Source: Clostridia bacterium (GTDB taxonomy: Bacteria; Bacillota; Clostridia; Oscillospirales; Acutalibacteraceae). Taken from it: a stretch of 16,794 nt of DNA. Positions 1 through 6,634 of this stretch are shown here, piece after piece; position 1 is the stretch's first letter; the number at the start of each line of letters is the position of its first letter. The stretch spans positions 1 through 16,794 of the forward strand of contig CAAEIG010000065.1 in the NCBI GenBank assembly GCA_900755895.1. Reading direction: 5' to 3'. Below the pieces are notes generated by a model. That model was not told the DNA's origin, made no database searches, and worked only from the letters and a program-made list of their open reading frames with translations. The position numbers were made by a program, and so were the translations under genes.

Positions 1-27
1 CTGGAGGCAGAGAAAAACGCGGGCTGA
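1..27 (+). CDS. Possible 3' end of an upstream gene (partial)
   Basis: Frame 1 is open from the window edge and ends at TGA (25-27), giving only LEAEKNAG. The base composition here is GC-rich, unlike the AT-rich DNA that follows, and a strong terminator hairpin lies about 45 bases downstream, as expected after the end of a plus-strand gene. Eight residues allow no family assignment, and the other two plus frames are also open here, so this is only a plausible gene tail. Confidence 0.25.
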   Translation: MEAEKNAG

Positions 28-73
28 CCAGAACCAAACGGAGAAAAATGAAAGAACATCTGGGCGGCGGAAC

Positions 74-115
74 CCACAAAAAAGGACACGACTTACGTCG
101 TGTCCTTTTTTGTGG
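74..115. terminator. Strong bidirectional terminator hairpin, perfect 19-bp stem
   Basis: Positions 74-92 and 97-115 are exact reverse complements with a 4-base loop (TTAC, 93-96). The stem core is GGACACGAC/GTCGTGTCC flanked by A6 and T6, so an RNA from either strand ends in a U-run. It lies between the GC-rich DNA at the left edge and the minus-strand radical SAM remnant, and would end transcription from both sides. Confidence 0.85.
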
Positions 116-199
116 CATACCACGACAATCTAGATATTTACTACTACAATGAGTTGCGGCCTTGCAAAACATAAGACTACATAGGCCTTTGAAGATGGC

Positions 200-766
200 T
201 TACAAGCAAGTTTTGTCAGAAAGTGCTGTGATTGTTCCATCCTTAATGTGATAACTGATGTTATGTTGGAGGCAAAACTGAATTACCTCAGCAGCACATT
301 CGTTATAAAACTGCTTGTAGCCAGTATAAGCCGTAACCTCTTTACTGTAGTTCATTCGGCCAAAGATAATCCGGTCTACAAAGCTGACCTCCTCAAGCAA
401 TTGTGCTAAGCATTGTTTCACAATATTAGGGGTCGGATAAGGCTCAATACTAACCCACGTTTTGCACCCTGCATCATTAAGCGCTCTCAATGCATCCAGT
501 CGTTTTTTCCACGGTGCGGAACCAGGCTCCATACGCTTTCTAAATGCTTCGTTTAGGGATACTAAAGTAATACCGTATTCATTATCTTTTGACATCTGCG
601 CTAACTCAATGGGGAGTATCCCTTTTGTTAACACGGAGCATTTAACTCCAGCCATATTTATTTTCTTGATAGCTGCAAGGCTCATAGCATGTACTTCGCT
701 ATATTGGTACATAAATGGATCGGTTGTGAAACAGAGGTGCAGCATTTGTAGTGCTCTACCATCCAA
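200..766 (-). pseudogene. Radical SAM protein remnant (SPL-like), N-terminus missing
   Basis: The 188-residue reading frame has the post-cluster part of a spore-photoproduct-lyase-like radical SAM barrel: an FTTDPF motif near residue 13 (family S-x-x-TDPYQP), then a beta/alpha series with VSLNEAFRKRMEPGSAPWKK and a WVSIEPYPTPN motif near residue 105. The CxxxCxxC cluster that binds the 4Fe-4S centre, normally 50-100 residues earlier, is absent. The frame opens only with a TTG just downstream of an in-frame TGA, without a clear ribosome binding site, and no cysteine triad is encoded on the minus strand up to 1330. It lies 25 bases after the zinc-ribbon gene on the same strand and could be co-transcribed, but cannot be a working radical SAM enzyme. 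Such genes are frequent cargo of Firmicutes mobile elements. Family call fairly sure, pseudogene status likely. Confidence 0.7.
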
Positions 767-791
767 TCAAATCTTTACTACGATGAGAGCA

Positions 792-1013
792 TTACCTCTG
801 CCTACGAAAATAGGCCAGGTTTAAAACTGATACCGTTTTACATCGTTGGCACTTACTACGGATATGACCGGCAGAATCGGAAAACGCCATTCCAATACGA
901 AATCCACAATGAGGGCAGAAGAGCACCTGCTCTTCCAAATGTGCAGACTCTAACTCTGAAAGGGCCGCCTTTCGACGAAGATCAGCAGCTGTGTGAGGTG
1001 ACAATCTGGGCAT
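792..1013 (-). CDS. Small zinc-ribbon protein (73 aa)
   Basis: A 73-residue protein with two CxxC knuckles: CPHC at about residues 33-36 and CQRC at about 55-58, spaced 18 residues apart, which suits one structural zinc ribbon. The C-terminal tail is basic (YFRRQR), suggesting nucleic-acid contact. The N-terminal half is helical and charged. The start is well supported: an AGGAGG sits 8 bases upstream of the ATG at 1013, and a consensus sigma-A promoter lies at 1111-1138. The layout resembles Com-like or 'cysteine-rich' small proteins that occur in conjugative elements and prophages, often near radical SAM genes, but the CPxCGNKTR signature of the Cys_rich_KTR family is not present. Function is unknown; a transcriptional or translational regulator of element genes is a guess. 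Confidence 0.7.
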   Translation of the reverse strand: MPRLSPHTAADLRRKAALSELESAHLEEQVLFCPHCGFRIGMAFSDSAGHIRSKCQRCKTVSVLNLAYFRRQR

Positions 1014-1091
1014 ATCATGCTCCTCCTAATTTCAATGTCGAAACTGACTAACAAAGCGATAAAAATCAATCATTATTTGGGCAATCTCACA

Positions 1092-1105
1092 CAAGAAGCT
1101 TCTTG
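1092..1105. promoter_or_regulatory. Perfect 14-bp palindrome at the transcription start, candidate operator
   Basis: CAAGAAGCTTCTTG reads identically on both strands. It begins 5 bases past the -10 box of the minus-strand promoter at 1111-1138, so it overlaps the expected transcription start, a standard position for a dimeric repressor. The regulator is not identifiable within the window. Confidence 0.45.
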
Positions 1106-1110
1106 GATAT

Positions 1111-1138
1111 ATTATAGAACAAATGTTTTATATGTCAA
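1111..1138 (-). promoter_or_regulatory. Consensus sigma-A promoter for the zinc-ribbon gene
   Basis: On the minus strand TTGACA (1138-1133) and TATAAT (1116-1111) are both exact consensus hexamers separated by 16 bases. The predicted start near 1104 gives a leader of about 90 bases to the ATG at 1013. Nothing else on the minus strand lies between, so the zinc-ribbon gene and the radical SAM remnant are the targets. Confidence 0.8.
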
Positions 1139-1331
1139 GAAATATTTGAGTATGCGCTAATTAAGTTAATATATACTATGCTTCAAATTAGAAATACCGG
1201 TATCACAGAGTCAAAGTTTATGTTTTTGTCGTATAAAATAAAAAAACTATATTTGATGAGGATAAAATTGTGTTTTTGACGATTCTATTATTAGAGAAAT
1301 TTATTATGGCATCAAATTCTGCTGATAACAA
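1139..1331. other. AT-rich intergenic spacer
   Basis: No open frame of note, no RNA gene and no convincing terminator is visible. The DNA is markedly richer in A and T than everything to the right and has several A or T runs. It separates the mobile-type segment from the LysR gene and probably marks the old boundary of the insertion. Confidence 0.5.
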
Positions 1332-2255
1332 CTATTCTTGAAACATCCAGGTAATCTCGCGAATGAATTCTTTAGCGATAGGTGTCATTATATAATCCTC
1401 GTGCTTGATCCATCCAATCTCAGAAGTAATCTCACATCCGTCTAAGATTAAGGAGCGTAGATTTGCCGATCTCTCTAGTTTTCGATAGCCTTGCTTGGAA
1501 TTAGAACTGACATAGTAGGCATCGGTATTTTCCAATGTGTCATATAGTACGGCTCGGGAGCCTGCAATGATCCGGTTTGGATTTTCTGGGATACCAAGGC
1601 GTAAAAACAAATCGGAATAGGGTCCAGTGTGGAGATGCGGATAGAGGACCATGGGGAAATTCGCCAATTCTGATGGGGCAATTCGGTCACTCTCCCGGTG
1701 AAAGAGGGGGCTACCTTTTCCCACCATAATGCACATACCCACGGAAGCCAGTGGAACAAATAAAAGCTTTTTTGAGAACAACTGCCGGGTGTATAGCTGT
1801 TTATAACAGCTGAGAATACGTAAAATTCCAATCTCTACCTGATGATTAGCGACATAGTTAATGGTCTCGTCCGCGATCCCATCCAGGTGATAGATGTGGA
1901 TGCCCACAGAGCGATAACGTTGGTACAACTTGGCACACACTGGAGCGACAAAGCGGTATCCGCTGCTGGAGACGGAGAAGGTAATAGAGTCTTGGGTATT
2001 GTGTTGCTGGCAGACACGTTCCAGCTGGGCTAACTGAGCGCAGATCGGGGTGATGTAAGAGATAAAATCCCGGCCAAAAGAGGTCAACTGTGCACCTCGG
2101 TTGTTGCGCAGGAAGATGGTCTGTCCCAACTCTGCCTCCAAATTTTTAATGGAGGTAGACAGAGCGGCCTGAGTCAGAAACAGATTGCTGGCTGCTTGGT
2201 TAAAGGAGCCGCAGTTTGAAACTTCCAAAACGTATTTAAATTGTTCAAATGTCAT
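1332..2255 (-). CDS. LysR-family transcriptional regulator (module A)
   Basis: A 307-residue LysR-type regulator, the usual family length. Residues 1-60 form the winged helix-turn-helix, with the typical run FNQAASNLFLTQAALSTSIK followed by LEAELGQTIFLRNNRG. Residues from about 90 to 295 are the substrate-binding co-inducer domain. The ATG at 2255 is preferred over an upstream in-frame ATG at 2312 because GGAGGA lies 7 bases before it and the protein then begins MTFEQF, where LysR proteins normally start. It is divergent from the symporter operon at 2440, separated by 184 bases, the classic arrangement in which the regulator controls its neighbour and itself. Its ligand is likely the transported compound or a metabolite of it (inference). 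Base composition is intermediate between the AT-rich left edge and the operon. Confidence 0.92.
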   Translation of the reverse strand: MTFEQFKYVLEVSNCGSFNQAASNLFLTQAALSTSIKNLEAELGQTIFLRNNRGAQLTSFGRDFISYITPICAQLAQLERVCQQHNTQDSITFSVSSSGYRFVAPVCAKLYQRYRSVGIHIYHLDGIADETINYVANHQVEIGILRILSCYKQLYTRQLFSKKLLFVPLASVGMCIMVGKGSPLFHRESDRIAPSELANFPMVLYPHLHTGPYSDLFLRLGIPENPNRIIAGSRAVLYDTLENTDAYYVSSNSKQGYRKLERSANLRSLILDGCEITSEIGWIKHEDYIMTPIAKEFIREITWMFQE

Positions 2256-2307
2256 AGAATCATCCTCCAAAATCATTACACAGCTATAAATAGGTTCAAT
2301 TAACACA

Positions 2308-2330
2308 TTCAAACCATTTGGAGCTATACT
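2308..2330 (+). promoter_or_regulatory. Candidate LysR operator with -10 box for the symporter operon
   Basis: In the 184-base divergent spacer (2256-2439) TTCAAA (2308-2313) and TTTGGA (2317-2322) form a near-perfect inverted repeat around CCA, directly before TATACT (2325-2330), a fair -10 box. No good -35 hexamer is present at the right distance, which fits a promoter that needs activator help. A second small inverted repeat, CTAT-AA-ATAG, lies at 2284-2293. A spare AAAGGAGG at 2374-2380 is not followed by a start codon. Placement is inferred only. Confidence 0.3.
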
Positions 2331-2439
2331 TCAGTCAGAGCCACATGAACGGAAAAGGGAAAGAAAGTAGAGTAAAGGAGGCGTTATTTTCCTAGAAATC
2401 CTCAAACAGTTTGGAAACACAAAGAAAGGACGGGGAATT

Positions 2440-3852
2440 ATGGTAGGAATTTTAGACTGGGCACTAATCATCATCTATATGTTGTCTATGGTTCTGGTCG
2501 GCGTATACTTCAAAACCAACGACAACATGAGCGATTTTGCCGTTGCGGACAAAAAACTGGGTCTCTCTGTGCTGACAGCGACCCTGCTGGCCACGGCCAT
2601 CGGTGGTGGTAGCCTGACCGGAAGCGTGGGCAACAGCTTTGCCAGCGGTCTGCTGGAGGTCCCTAAGATCATCATTCTGCTGGGCATCAACCTGTTTATG
2701 GCTCTCTTTGTGGCCAAAAAGATGCGCAATGTGGGCGGCTTTACCGCTCCGGAGCTGTTGGGCCGTGTGTACGGCCGGAGATGCCAGGCACTGGGCGGAC
2801 TGTTCTGTGCCATTTACATGATTGGAACCGGCCCGGCCATGCAGACCATTGCACTGGGTACCTGCATCCATCTGTTGCTGGGGGTCAATATGCAGCTTGG
2901 CATGATCATTGGCATGGCTATTGTGTTGATGTACACCCTGTCCAGCGGTATGTGGGGTGTGGCAATGACCGACTATGTGCAGTTCATTTTCCTTGCGGTC
3001 GGTGTCCTGCTGGCTACCGGTATTATATACCACGGAGCCGGCGGTTGGGAAGGCATTGTCAGCAGCGTTCCGGCAGACCACCTGAAGGTTGACACCTCCG
3101 GCGCTCTGGAGCTTGTCTGCGCCACCTCGCTGCCTGTTCTGATCGACGGAAACCGGTATAATCGATTCTTCTCGGCGAAAGACGGCAACACCGCCCGGCT
3201 GGCCACTCTGATTGCGTCCATTCCACAGAGTCTGGTGCTGGTCATGTCCCTGGTGATGGGCCTGGCTGCCGTAAACCTGCTTCCCGCGGAGACCCCGAAG
3301 GACGAGGTGTTTGCCACCCTGCTTCTGACCTATCTCCCCACCGGGATCAAGGGCGTGTGCATCGCAGCCCTGATGGCGGCCATTATGTCCACCGCTGACT
3401 CCTACATGCTGACGGGCGCCACCAACCTGTCGGTGGACCTCTATAAAACCTACATCAATCCCAAGGCCAGTGACCACCACATGGTGTACGTCACAAAGGC
3501 GTGTATTTTGCTGGTCGGTCTGCTGGGTCTGGGTCTGGCCCTGCTCCTGCCCGACGTGATCTCGGTCTGGACCCTCAGCTCTACCGCCTATGTGGGCGGA
3601 TGCCTGGTTCCCATGCTCTATGGCATCTTCGGAAAAGGTAAGAAGTCCTATACAGCGGCGCTGGTTGCTATGATCGGCGGAGGCGTGCTGGCCGTTGTTC
3701 TGGATATGAACAATTTCGTCTTCCTGGGTCTGCCGGCCATTGCCTACGGCATTTTGCTCAGTGCGGTTTTGTTTTTCGGCATCTCACTGTTCGCCAAGGA
3801 TGGGCGGTATGTAGACGTTGCAAACGGCGGATTGAACACTTCAGAACAGTAA
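2440..3852 (+). CDS. Sodium:solute symporter (SSS family)
   Basis: A 470-residue, very hydrophobic protein that belongs to the sodium:solute symporter (SLC5-like) family, importing an organic solute with Na+. The N-terminus LDWALIIIYMLSMVLVGVYF is the typical first span, followed by a soluble loop with SDFAVADKKLG and then the ATAIGGGSLTGSVGNSFASG segment near residues 50-70, which carries the conserved glycine-rich first core repeat. About 12-13 membrane spans can be counted. The start is supported by GAAAGGACGG before the ATG. The second gene, a 36-aa membrane peptide, follows after 18 bases, and hydrolase genes come next, so the transported compound is probably their substrate. SSS members carry sugars, amino acids, vitamins, carboxylates or nucleosides; the sequence does not say which. 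Confidence 0.93.
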   Translation: MVGILDWALIIIYMLSMVLVGVYFKTNDNMSDFAVADKKLGLSVLTATLLATAIGGGSLTGSVGNSFASGLLEVPKIIILLGINLFMALFVAKKMRNVGGFTAPELLGRVYGRRCQALGGLFCAIYMIGTGPAMQTIALGTCIHLLLGVNMQLGMIIGMAIVLMYTLSSGMWGVAMTDYVQFIFLAVGVLLATGIIYHGAGGWEGIVSSVPADHLKVDTSGALELVCATSLPVLIDGNRYNRFFSAKDGNTARLATLIASIPQSLVLVMSLVMGLAAVNLLPAETPKDEVFATLLLTYLPTGIKGVCIAALMAAIMSTADSYMLTGATNLSVDLYKTYINPKASDHHMVYVTKACILLVGLLGLGLALLLPDVISVWTLSSTAYVGGCLVPMLYGIFGKGKKSYTAALVAMIGGGVLAVVLDMNNFVFLGLPAIAYGILLSAVLFFGISLFAKDGRYVDVANGGLNTSEQ

Positions 3853-3870
3853 GTGGGGAAGGAGTGCACA

Positions 3871-3981
3871 ATGGATATTCTAGTCTATGGAAGCATCGCT
3901 GTGTTGTCTGGCTTTGTGATTTGGATGATTTTCCAATTTATCAAGGAGTGGCCCAACTACTCCCGAAAGAGTCGAAAATAG
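3871..3981 (+). CDS. 36-aa membrane peptide, putative symporter accessory subunit
   Basis: A short frame reading MDILVYGSIAVLSGFVIW and on to a stop at 3979-3981. GGAAGGAG lies just upstream of the ATG, and the gene starts 18 bases after the symporter stop. Residues 3-24 form one hydrophobic span; the tail (KEWPNYSRKSRK) is strongly basic, so the C-terminus is probably cytoplasmic by the positive-inside rule. Very small single-span proteins encoded directly after SSS or related symporter genes are known, such as MetS beside the methionine transporter MetP and the 'symporter small accessory protein' group, and are thought to be subunits needed for transport. Coding status rests on the ribosome binding site, the position and the amphipathic pattern; homology could not be tested here. 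Confidence 0.75.
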   Translation: MDILVYGSIAVLSGFVIWMIFQFIKEWPNYSRKSRK

Positions 3982-3989
3982 TGGAACGA

Positions 3990-4018
3990 AGGCCGCTGTC
4001 TGCTTCAGGCGGCGGCCT
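3990..4018 (+). terminator. Intra-operon hairpin, possible attenuator or mRNA stabiliser
   Basis: AGGCCGC (3990-3996) pairs with GCGGCCT (4012-4018), with a short CTG/CAG inner stem in the loop. Only CTCTCTGTTA follows, no proper U-run, so it is more likely a partial terminator or processing site that separates symporter expression from the downstream hydrolases than a full stop. Confidence 0.4.
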
Positions 4019-4040
4019 CTCTGTTACGAGGTGACAAGAC

Positions 4041-4751
4041 ATGGAGCAGCCACTCATTTTACTTACTGCGGGGCTGGAGCCCACCCAGAAGCAGATACCA
4101 CAGCTTCATCTGTACCAAAATTATGCTGAGGCAGTGGTGCAGGCCGGGGGATTGGCCGTTTTGGTCTGCTCCGGCCAGCGGGAGTCGCTGGCGGAACTGT
4201 CCCAGCGTGCCCAAGGCCTCTTTCTCACCGGCGGAGAGGATCTGGACCCCCAGCGGTATGGACAGAAGAATGCCGGACTATGCGGCCCGCCGGATTTATG
4301 GCGGGACAGTCTGGAGTGGTCGCTGTGCTGGCAGTTCATCCAGCAAAAAAAGCCGGTCTTTGGGGTGTGCCGGGGGATGCAACTGATCAATGTGTTTTTT
4401 GGCGGGACACTGACCCAGGACCTGCAGGAGGACCGGGGGCTTGCACACCCGTACCACAGCATCCATTCGGTGGAGTGTATTGAGGGCTCTCAGCTGGAGC
4501 AACTGTTTGGCGCCTCATTTTTGGTGAACAGCTATCACCACCAGGCAGTCCAGACCCTGGGGGCAGGATTGATCTCCATAGCTACCACCCAGAATGGGGA
4601 TATTGTCGAGGCTTTGGAGCATAAGACGCTGCCTGTTCTGGGGGTACAATGGCATCCAGAGCGCATGACAGGGGATCAGCGGATGGACCGTGAGGGGCCC
4701 GACATGGGCTGTCTGTTTCAGCGCTTTGTGCAGCTATGCAGCACGCGGTAG
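4041..4751 (+). CDS. Class I glutamine amidotransferase-like hydrolase (peptidase C26, PuuD-like)
   Basis: A 236-residue stand-alone GATase-1 fold enzyme. The oxyanion strand LFLTGGEDLDPQRYG is at residues 60-74, the nucleophile elbow FGVCRGMQLINVFFGGTL at 107-124 gives Cys110, and GVQWHPE at 201-207 supplies His205 and Glu207, completing the triad. VNSYHHQAV (162-170) is the loop typical of the gamma-glutamyl-gamma-aminobutyrate hydrolase group. Such enzymes split gamma-glutamyl amides in the cytoplasm. It is 59 bases after the small membrane peptide; GAGGTG precedes the ATG by 7 bases. Length and motifs look complete. In this setting it may release an amine or amino acid from a gamma-glutamyl conjugate imported by the symporter; the true substrate is unknown, and no gamma-glutamyl-polyamine pathway genes are nearby. 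Confidence 0.88.
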   Translation: MEQPLILLTAGLEPTQKQIPQLHLYQNYAEAVVQAGGLAVLVCSGQRESLAELSQRAQGLFLTGGEDLDPQRYGQKNAGLCGPPDLWRDSLEWSLCWQFIQQKKPVFGVCRGMQLINVFFGGTLTQDLQEDRGLAHPYHSIHSVECIEGSQLEQLFGASFLVNSYHHQAVQTLGAGLISIATTQNGDIVEALEHKTLPVLGVQWHPERMTGDQRMDREGPDMGCLFQRFVQLCSTR

Positions 4752-4781
4752 AACTTATAACGAAGGGAAGGCAGGGAATTT

Positions 4782-5627
4782 ATGAATCGGATCTCAGAAT
4801 TGGAAGCACAAAATCTGCAGGACAGCTGGAGCATTTTGTATCTGGCACTAGCCGATCAGTTGCTCCGCCGTTCGGAAGAAGGTGAGCGGCAACTGCGCCA
4901 GGCGGTCCGCACCTACGGCCGAACTGTTGGGCAGGCAGAGCGCAGCGGCCACCAGCGGGAGCATATCCAGGTGAATCTGGACAATTTCTACAACAGGCCC
5001 CAGCACCGCTTTTATGACCCGCGGCTCTTTACGGAAACACAGCGGCTTAATGAACAGGTGGCGCTGATCAACGTCATTCGCTGTCCATTTGCGCTGTGTG
5101 CCAGAAGATATTGCCAGGAGGGGCCGGCAAAGATTTTCTGTGAGGAATACACCCCGGCCTGTATCGACACCTACACCGGCGGGGTCTCCCAGACAAATCT
5201 CTCTGAGGTGCTGCCAGAGCCACGGGACACCCACTGCCGCATCGCGGCTTATTTTCGGCCGGGTAATGTGTCTGACGAGCCGTTCCAGACTTACTTCAGT
5301 CAGTTTCAGGAGACCGTCCGGGAACCGGAAGCGGCCGGCCTTCCTCTGACTGAGGCCAAACGGGTCTGGCAGGAGTCCGCGTGCTGGCTGCTGGAGGCGT
5401 TTTGCCAGACAGACCAGGCTGCGCAGTGGATGCCGAAGACAGCAGCTCCGGCGGCGGAGCGGCTGGCAGAGTTTTTGAGGGAGCGGGCTAAGAGTATGGA
5501 ACAGACTCTGGACCAAGGGTTTGTGGAGCGGAACTGCGCGCTGCCCACCCGGACGGCCCTGCCGGAGCCGTGCTCCGCTTTTGGCGCTCAGCTGCTTAGA
5601 CAGCTGGGAATCAACGAGGAGGTGTGA
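4782..5627 (+). CDS. ATC hydrolase-family protein, paralogue 1
   Basis: A 281-residue protein of the L-2-amino-thiazoline-4-carboxylic acid hydrolase family (ATC hydrolase, known from Pseudomonas where it opens the thiazoline ring on the way to cysteine). Visible landmarks: a helical N-terminus with LQDSWSILYLALADQLLR (12-29), a CPFALC segment (101-106), IFCEEYTPACIDTYTGG (118-134) matching the family YCEEf-x-P motif, and a THCRI strand (150-154) at the place where relatives have an x-C-x-F motif. Beyond residue 185 the C-terminal part is less recognisable and probably lineage-specific. It starts 30 bases after the C26 gene with an AAGGGAAGGCAGGG-type binding region, and its stop lies 3 bases before paralogue 2. 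Most family members are uncharacterised, so the actual substrate could be another small amide or heterocycle. Cytoplasmic. Confidence 0.8.
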   Translation: MNRISELEAQNLQDSWSILYLALADQLLRRSEEGERQLRQAVRTYGRTVGQAERSGHQREHIQVNLDNFYNRPQHRFYDPRLFTETQRLNEQVALINVIRCPFALCARRYCQEGPAKIFCEEYTPACIDTYTGGVSQTNLSEVLPEPRDTHCRIAAYFRPGNVSDEPFQTYFSQFQETVREPEAAGLPLTEAKRVWQESACWLLEAFCQTDQAAQWMPKTAAPAAERLAEFLRERAKSMEQTLDQGFVERNCALPTRTALPEPCSAFGAQLLRQLGINEEV

Positions 5628-5630
5628 ACC

Positions 5631-6530
5631 ATGTATACGCCAAAGCAGCTGGAGACGATTCATCTACAGGACAGCTATACCATTATGTACGCACTTCTGG
5701 CTAGAGAGATCATCCAGAGTTTAGGGGATCAGGGCAACAGCATCGTACGGGAGGCGACCCGCCGGTATGGCCGGGATCGGGGGCGTAAGCGCCGACAGAA
5801 ACACCTGGATCTGAACGTGAAGATCAATATGCACAGCCTATTTGCGGTTTGCAGCGATCTCCCCCCTGACCCTAGATTCCGTCGGGATCGCCTTCTGCTC
5901 ACCGAGGAGGAGCGCAATTCCCATACGCTGGTCTGTCCCATGGCCCAGGTGTGGGAGCAATATCACGCCAAAGAGATTGGCAGGATCTACTGTGAGGAAT
6001 TTCACCGCGCCTGCTATCAGGAGTACGCTTATGGGATGACACAGGTAAATCTGGCCCGCACCCTGACGGAGGATGGGGACGAATACTGCGATTTCCATAT
6101 CGTGCTGCGGAAGGCAAATGTGCCAGACGAGCTGAGGCCGACCTGTTTCCCGGAGTATGATCCAAGCTATGTAACTCCGGTCATCGACAGCGCACCGGCC
6201 GATGGGAAATCTGGGTTTTCTTCCCTGTGCGTCCGAGTGTACTATTATATGCTGGAAGTTCTGAAGGAGCGCTGCCCAGACCTGGCGGAACAGGTAATGG
6301 CCCGGGCACTGGGGATCTGGGCGGAGGACACTGCGACCCGTCTGACACAGCAGGCGGAGGAACTGGGTGAGCCTCTGACTCTGGAATTTTGGGATCGGCA
6401 CTTCCCCCTGTATTCCACGCTTGAGGCAGACCCCCTATGGAAGGACTATGACCGCTATGGAGCCAAGCAACTGCTGAATCAGGCGTTCTATCTGCCTTTG
6501 TACCAAAAGCTCCATCTGGGGCCGACATGA
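5631..6530 (+). CDS. ATC hydrolase-family protein, paralogue 2
   Basis: A 299-residue relative of the preceding protein. Both share the N-terminal helix (LQDSYTIMYALLAREIIQS, 12-30, against LQDSWSILYLALADQLLR) and the RxYGRxxG turn. This copy has the more canonical core: CPMAQVWEQ (102-110), IGRIYCEEFHRACYQEYAYG (116-135) and EYCDFHIVLRKANVPDE (151-167). The ATG lies 3 bases after the stop of paralogue 1, and its GAGGAGG is inside that gene, so the two are translationally coupled and likely made in equal amounts. The N-terminal alignment holds throughout, but overall identity is low, indicating an old duplication with divided roles; a heteromeric enzyme or one catalytic and one structural partner are both possible. 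A terminator follows at 6561. Confidence 0.83.
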   Translation: MYTPKQLETIHLQDSYTIMYALLAREIIQSLGDQGNSIVREATRRYGRDRGRKRRQKHLDLNVKINMHSLFAVCSDLPPDPRFRRDRLLLTEEERNSHTLVCPMAQVWEQYHAKEIGRIYCEEFHRACYQEYAYGMTQVNLARTLTEDGDEYCDFHIVLRKANVPDELRPTCFPEYDPSYVTPVIDSAPADGKSGFSSLCVRVYYYMLEVLKERCPDLAEQVMARALGIWAEDTATRLTQQAEELGEPLTLEFWDRHFPLYSTLEADPLWKDYDRYGAKQLLNQAFYLPLYQKLHLGPT

Positions 6531-6560
6531 CTCTTTCCAATCCATATTTCCGCAGAAACG

Positions 6561-6602
6561 GCGATACCTGGAGCTGTGAATCACAGTCCAGGTATCGCTT
6601 TT
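6561..6602. terminator. Convergent-operon terminator hairpin
   Basis: GCGATACCTGGA (6561-6572) pairs with TCCAGGTATCGC (6587-6598) and continues as CTGTG/CACAG (6574-6578, 6582-6586) over an AAT loop with one bulged G. TTTT follows on the plus strand; on the minus strand the tail is a weaker CGTTT. It sits between the ends of the two converging operons and ends both, best in the plus direction. Confidence 0.85.
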
Positions 6603-6634
6603 CTGATTCTATAGTTCTTATGGCTGGCGCCGTC

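Noticed and set aside
2464..3480. Long minus-strand open frame of 338 codons opposite the symporter gene
   Set aside because: It has Gln/His/Gly-rich low-complexity content typical of the antisense of a GC-biased membrane-protein gene and lies wholly within the well-supported symporter.
4848..5663. 271-codon minus-strand frame across the ATC hydrolase paralogue 1
   Set aside because: No recognisable domain; it mirrors a coding gene with clear family motifs and ribosome binding site on the other strand.
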